Shown here piece by piece: positions 6,687-7,458 of a stretch of DNA of 7,458 nucleotides (positions are counted from its first letter, which is position 1; every line of letters begins with the position of its first letter). A model generated the notes under the pieces. The model was not told the origin of the DNA. It searched no databases and saw nothing but the letters and a program-made list of their open reading frames with translations. This stretch comes from Bacteroidota bacterium (lineage in GTDB: Bacteria > Bacteroidota > Bacteroidia > Bacteroidales > Bacteroidaceae). Location of the stretch: contig JAEXAJ010000143.1 in the NCBI GenBank assembly GCA_023458215.1, forward strand, positions 1 through 7,458, read 5' to 3'. Position numbers and translations under genes: made by a program.

Positions 6687-7334
6687 TTAAGTGTTGGCAA
6701 AAATTGCTTTATTTACAAATTCTTCTATGAAGTCTATTGTCTTATCAATACCCAATACAGAGGAGTCTATACAAAGATGGTAGGTAGCGGCAGCCCCCCA
6801 TGTTTTGAAGCTATAATAGTTATAATAGTCGGAGCGTCTCTTGTCGGCCTTGTTCATCATATTTTCAGCCTCTTCGGCCGAAATGCCGTGCGTCTTGCAA
6901 AGCCGTTCGATGCGGGCTTCCGGCGAAGCAGAAACAAAAACATTGACACAACGGTGATTTTCCCGAAGAATGTAATCGGCACAACGGCCTACGAACAAAC
7001 AAGATTTCTCTTCGGCCAACCTACGAATTACATCGCTTTGCACTTTAAATAAGGCATCATTACTCAAACAGTTATTTGCCGGTATAGCTCCTTCGCTTAT
7101 AAAAGGGAAACGCATACCAAACAAACCACCTATAATTCCCTGTGAAGCCTTCTCATCAGCTTTTTCAAAGAATTCACGGCAAAGACCACTCTCTTCGGAA
7201 GCCAGCCCTATCAGTTCTTTATCATAAAAGGCAATTCCCAATCGGGCAGCTAGTTTCTCGCCTATCTCCCGTCCGCCACTGCCTAATTGGCGACCTATAT
7301 TAACTACGAATTTATTATCCATATGCCTGTCCAT
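6687..7334 (-). CDS. Cytidylate-kinase-like P-loop protein
   Basis: This 215-residue soluble protein belongs to the cytidylate-kinase-like family common in Bacteroidetes and Firmicutes. A P-loop NIGRQLGSGGREIGEKLA (12-29) opens the fold. YDKELIGLASEESG (37-50), VGRCADYILRE (115-125) and VNVFVSASPEARIERL (130-145) follow in the order seen in nucleoside-monophosphate kinases. A lid-like segment with KADKRRSDYYNYYSFKTWG (162-180) and YHLCIDSS (185-192) is the most diagnostic part of the subfamily. The P-loop lysine of classical CMP kinase (GxxGxGKS) is replaced by an arginine (GSGGRE), as is usual for this subfamily. The true substrate is not established, so no gene symbol is given. The start may be ATG 7334 or ATG 7322 (four residues shorter); the latter leaves MDNKFVVNIGRQ, close to related proteins. 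The gene lies 97 bases upstream of marR and appears separately transcribed from the pump operon. Confidence 0.85.
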   Translation of the reverse strand: MDRHMDNKFVVNIGRQLGSGGREIGEKLAARLGIAFYDKELIGLASEESGLCREFFEKADEKASQGIIGGLFGMRFPFISEGAIPANNCLSNDALFKVQSDVIRRLAEEKSCLFVGRCADYILRENHRCVNVFVSASPEARIERLCKTHGISAEEAENMMNKADKRRSDYYNYYSFKTWGAAATYHLCIDSSVLGIDKTIDFIEEFVNKAIFANT

Positions 7335-7351
7335 CTTATTAGTTGTAATAG

Positions 7352-7359
7352 CAAAAATA
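7352..7359 (-). promoter_or_regulatory. Possible -7 box for the kinase-like gene
   Basis: The minus strand reads TATTTTTG, a match to TAnnTTTG, 18 bases before the ATG at 7334. No TTTG is present 19-21 bases upstream (the bases there read like GTACGT), so only half the promoter is supported. Confidence 0.35.
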
Positions 7360-7436
7360 ATTATTCTTATGGAATATACGTACTAATTGAACAAAAATCT
7401 TCCCTGAATTCTGAATTTGCTACTTTCGGGAAAGAA

Positions 7437-7458
7437 ATGAATCAAATGAAGGGTTATT
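7437..7458 (+). CDS. 5' end of a rightward gene (seven codons)
   Basis: An ATG at 7437 opens a frame reading MNQMKGY up to the window edge, with a second ATG at 7446. It is divergent from the kinase-like gene across about 100 bases. A short start such as MKGY followed by a hydrophobic run is seen in some EamA/DMT transporters of Bacteroides, but seven residues cannot support that identification. TACTTTCG (7421-7428) and TGAATTTG (7412-7419) each resemble a -7 box with one mismatch. Neither has a clear TTTG partner. Confidence 0.45.

Noticed and set aside
6674..6710. Terminator hairpin after the kinase-like gene (AAGCAA...TTGCTT)
   Set aside because: The stem is only six base pairs with a 25-base loop, overlaps the coding end and has no T-run.
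6684..7052. 122-codon open frame on the plus strand
   Set aside because: It is antisense to the kinase-like gene, whose P-loop and lid motifs are in the other strand; no promoter or family match was seen.
1..7458. CRISPR array, insertion sequence, integrase, tRNA or rRNA
   Set aside because: No regularly spaced direct repeats, transposase motifs, terminal inverted repeats or RNA-gene sequences were seen by eye.

Overview
The window looks like chromosomal DNA from a Bacteroides or close relative. Two upstream regions carry near-consensus Bacteroidetes sigma-ABfr promoters (TTTG, 19-20 bases, TAnnTTTG). Shine-Dalgarno sequences are mostly weak, and the protein families are typical of gut Bacteroidales. 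This is inferred from motifs and protein content; no database search was possible.

Layout, left to right. Bases 1-250 are a divergent intergenic region with a strong rightward promoter and a probable leftward gene whose first four codons lie at the left edge. Bases 251-1915 (+) encode a complete AspT/YidE-type membrane transporter: two homologous membrane halves flanking two TrkA-C (RCK_C) domains. It ends at a long hairpin (1936-1995) in the convergent junction. Bases 2007-2123 (-) hold an unannotated-looking remnant, the last 38 codons of an AraC-family regulator, in frame with and directly after the stop codon of the neighbouring MFS gene. Bases 2124-6589 (-) form a four-gene operon read right to left: marR, a TolC-type outer-membrane gene, an emrA/HlyD-type adaptor and an emrB-type 14-helix MFS pump. 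A gap of about 100 bases follows with the operon promoter and a perfect 26-bp palindrome. Bases 6687-7334 (-) encode a cytidylate-kinase-like P-loop protein. The right edge has the first seven codons of a rightward gene.

How the genes work together. The central operon encodes a complete tripartite efflux machine (inner-membrane MFS, periplasmic adaptor, outer-membrane channel) plus its likely repressor. The palindrome covers the -33 box of the operon promoter, so the simplest model is that MarR represses its own operon and releases when it binds a substrate of the pump. The substrate cannot be read from the sequence.

No CRISPR array, rRNA, tRNA, insertion sequence or integrase was seen. The pump operon is a recognisable type and not a new system. 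The two most notable points are the AraC remnant fused end-to-end to the pump gene and the exact overlap of operator and promoter.
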